Assembly (NCBI RefSeq): GCF_005490985.1
Contig: NZ_CP027869.1
Span: forward strand, 744,001 to 808,000
Direction: 5' to 3'
DNA from: Curtobacterium sp. SGAir0471
GTDB taxonomy: Bacteria; Actinomycetota; Actinomycetes; Actinomycetales; Microbacteriaceae
DNA: 64,000 bases
Shown here: positions 62,442-64,000 of the stretch, piece by piece
Layout: every line of letters starts with the position of its first letter
Position numbering within the stretch: position 1 is the stretch's first letter
Position numbers and translations under genes: made by a program
Notes under the pieces: model-generated
What the model saw: the letters and a program-made list of their open reading frames with translations, nothing else
The model's database searches: none
Told to the model about the DNA's origin: nothing

Positions 62442-63077
62442 TCAGTTCGCGAGTTGCTCGGTGACGGCCTTCGCGACGGTCGTGAACGACGAGTCGTCGG
62501 CGGTGCCGGACAGGACGATGGTGTCGCGACCGAAGGTGTGGACGAGCGAGTACGCGTGGTTGCCGGCGTCCTTGCCCTCGTCACGGCGGTCGTACACGGT
62601 CCACTTCGTGCCGTCGATCGTGCGGTCGCCGGTGGCGGGCTTCTGGTCGAGCTGGTTCGCCACCCACGACGCGTTCGCATCGATGCCCTGCTGCAGGCCG
62701 ATGTACTGGCGGTCCGGCGTGACGAGGCCGACGGTCCAGACCCGGACGCCGTCCGACGTCTTGTCCTGGAAGTCGGCGCGGTTCGAGGTGAAGCCGTCGG
62801 GCAGGTCGGGCGCCGCGAGCGTCACGCCGGGCACGTCCGCGCCGGCGGCCACCTGCTGGTAGTCGACCGAGCGGTCGACGGTCTGGTCGGGCCGGACGAC
62901 GACGGCGACCAGGAAGAGCACGATGCCGAGCGACGCGATGAGCGCCAGGACGAGGTTGAAGGCGGTCTGGTGCTCGCGGCGGCTGCGGCGGGCGGCGTCC
63001 TTGCGGGCCCAGGTCTCCTCGGGGGTCTCCGGGCGGCCGAGCTCGGCGACGATCGGGCGTCCGTCGGGGTCGGTCAC
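62442..63077 (-). CDS. DUF4245 single-pass membrane protein
   Basis: 211 residues. A cytosolic N-terminus with basic [13 protein letters not shown], a helix ([22 protein letters not shown], about residues 40-62) and an extracytoplasmic domain ([52 protein letters not shown]). No enzymatic motif. GTG overlaps the xseB stop by four bases, so translated after it. In actinobacteria this gene is regularly placed beside xseB/xseA and fum. The longer reading into 63488 is a shadow. Confidence 0.85.
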   Translation of the reverse strand: MTDPDGRPIVAELGRPETPEETWARKDAARRSRREHQTAFNLVLALIASLGIVLFLVAVVVRPDQTVDRSVDYQQVAAGADVPGVTLAAPDLPDGFTSNRADFQDKTSDGVRVWTVGLVTPDRQYIGLQQGIDANASWVANQLDQKPATGDRTIDGTKWTVYDRRDEGKDAGNHAYSLVHTFGRDTIVLSGTADDSSFTTVAKAVTEQLAN

Positions 63078-63346
63078 CGTGCCGCTCCGTCCTGGTCCGT
63101 CGGGGCGTCCGGGGTGCCCTCGCCGGTCGACGCGGCGCGGGCGGCGTCCAGGCGGGCACGTGCGCCGACGAGCCACTCCTCGCAGCGGGCCGCGAGTGCT
63201 TCGCCACGCTCCCAGAGGGCGAGCGAACGCTCGAGTGTCGCGGACCCCTGCTCCAGCTCGCTGACGACGCGCACGAGTTCGTCGCGCGCTGCCTCGTAGC
63301 TCAGCGACTGCACGTCGGACGGCACGGGTTCCTGCTGGGATGACAC
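63074..63346 (-). CDS. xseB: Exodeoxyribonuclease VII small subunit
   Basis: 90 residues. The helical hairpin family motif [44 protein letters not shown] is intact. With XseA it makes exonuclease VII, degrading single-stranded DNA. GTG at 63346 has TAGGAT six bases before it, so it seems to have its own leaderless promoter rather than depending on xseA, from which a hairpin separates it. Its stop overlaps the DUF4245 start (GTGA). Confidence 0.95.
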   Translation of the reverse strand: MSSQQEPVPSDVQSLSYEAARDELVRVVSELEQGSATLERSLALWERGEALAARCEEWLVGARARLDAARAASTGEGTPDAPTDQDGAAR

Positions 63347-63363
63347 ACCTCGATCCTACCGAG

Positions 63364-63397
63364 CACCCTCCGACGCGGCCGACCGCGTCCGAGGGTG
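63364..63397 (-). terminator. Terminator hairpin between xseA and xseB
   Basis: CACCCTC...GAGGGTG outer arms and GACGCGG...CCGCGTC inner arms, 15 bp with one G-G mismatch. It ends five bases before the xseB -10 box. Confidence 0.7.
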
Positions 63398-63408
63398 TGG
63401 AGGACGGG

Positions 63409-64000
63409 CTACGGTGCCGAGGCGTCCGCGCCGGAGCCGTCCGGCCCGGGACCCTCCGGCTCCAGCGTGCCCGTCGCCGTGCCGGCACCGAGCGTGACGT
63501 GAACCGGGGTCACGCCGTCGAGGTCCTCGGTCCCGCGCACGACACCGCCGTCCTTCCGCTGCACGATCGCGTACCCGCGGCGCAGGGTGTCCCGCGGCGA
63601 GAGCGCACGGAGCCGTCCGGTCAGGTGCCCGACCTCGCTGTGCGAGCGCTCGAGCCGTCGGTCGAGCAACTCGCGGGCACGGGACAGGTCGCGGGCGACC
63701 TCCTCTGCCCGGGTGTCGACGAGCCACGCGGTCGACGCCAGTGCCGGGCGGGACCGGAGCGCTGCGATCCGGTCGGCCTCGACCGACAGGGTGTGCGAGA
63801 GCCGGAGGCCGAGCCGCGCCCGGGCCTGCCGCACGTTGGCGAGTTCCTCGGCCACGTCGGGCACCACGCGCTTCGCGGCGTCCGTCGGGGTGGAGGCGCG
63901 CAGGTCGGCGACCTCGTCGAGGATCGGGCGGTCGGCCTCGTGCCCGATCGCCGAGACGATCGGCGTCGTGGCGGCAGCGGCGGTCCGGACGAGCCCCTCG
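63409..64000 (-). CDS. xseA: Exodeoxyribonuclease VII large subunit (N-terminus beyond window)
   Basis: Only the C-terminal 197 residues are visible, because the gene is on the minus strand and starts to the right of the window. Family residues near the edge read VSAIGHEADRPILDEVADLRASTPTDAAKRVVPDVAEEL. The C-terminal half is the long helical coiled-coil tail (RLERSHSEVGHLTGRLRALSPRDTLRRGYAIVQR), followed by a Gly/Pro-rich extension (PEGPGPDGSGADASAP). It precedes xseB in the same direction, 60 bases away. Nuclease active-site motifs lie mostly outside. Confidence 0.95.
   Translation of the reverse strand, partial: EGLVRTAAAATTPIVSAIGHEADRPILDEVADLRASTPTDAAKRVVPDVAEELANVRQARARLGLRLSHTLSVEADRIAALRSRPALASTAWLVDTRAEEVARDLSRARELLDRRLERSHSEVGHLTGRLRALSPRDTLRRGYAIVQRKDGGVVRGTEDLDGVTPVHVTLGAGTATGTLEPEGPGPDGSGADASAP

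Overview
This window is a very GC-rich chromosomal segment of an actinobacterium, most likely a Microbacteriaceae and probably close to Curtobacterium (inferred from overall protein character, mycothiol enzyme Mca, LAWTG-type surface anchors and actinobacterial gene order; no 16S is present to confirm it). No phage, insertion sequence, integrase or CRISPR array was seen. Many genes have a TANNNT-like -10 box placed 6-7 bases before the start codon, which points to widespread leaderless transcription.

Layout. 1-7.2 kb: a truncated molybdopterin oxidoreductase, gnd and gntK (gluconate to pentose phosphate pathway), a LuxR/NarL-type two-component system (its kinase appears frameshifted near its N-terminus) and a methyltransferase. 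7.2-11 kb: a short tandem array, then a large SdrD-like wall-anchored protein. 11-22.8 kb: a hexuronate catabolic locus (uxaC, LacI regulator, ABC sugar importer, Gfo/Idh oxidoreductase, two xylose-isomerase-like TIM-barrel proteins, uxuB-like reductase, ManD-type mannonate dehydratase), arranged around a nested 36-bp operator-like palindrome. 22.9-26.7 kb: a hypothetical protein, a second two-component system and a secreted protein.

27-42 kb is core genome: rplY-pth, a beta-propeller/EPT-repeat surface protein, mfd, nhaA, mazG, hisS, eno, a FtsB-like septum protein, a DUF501 protein, ndh and tRNA-Leu(UAA). A promoter-plus-terminator unit that could encode a structured small RNA lies between mazG and hisS on the minus strand. 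42-53 kb: ThrE-type exporter, a 52-bp tandem array, an Ig-like membrane protein (frameshifted), lemA-htpX, a YcaQ-type glycosylase, an AI-2E-family transporter and ilvA. 53-64 kb: greA, DUF4307, mca, a small membrane protein, a hemolysin III protein, a Z-prenyl synthase, a PLP enzyme, phoH, fumC, carbonic anhydrase, DUF4245, xseB and xseA (truncated by the window edge). The order greA to xseA resembles the Mycobacterium tuberculosis Rv1080c-Rv1108c region as I remember it, and the rplY to DUF501 block resembles Rv1015c-Rv1025.

The most distinctive non-coding feature is a dispersed family of long, near-perfect hairpins built on GACGGGAGGCGCG / CGCGCCTCCCGTC. They sit almost always at gene 3' ends and are amplified as a tandem array near 43.7 kb.
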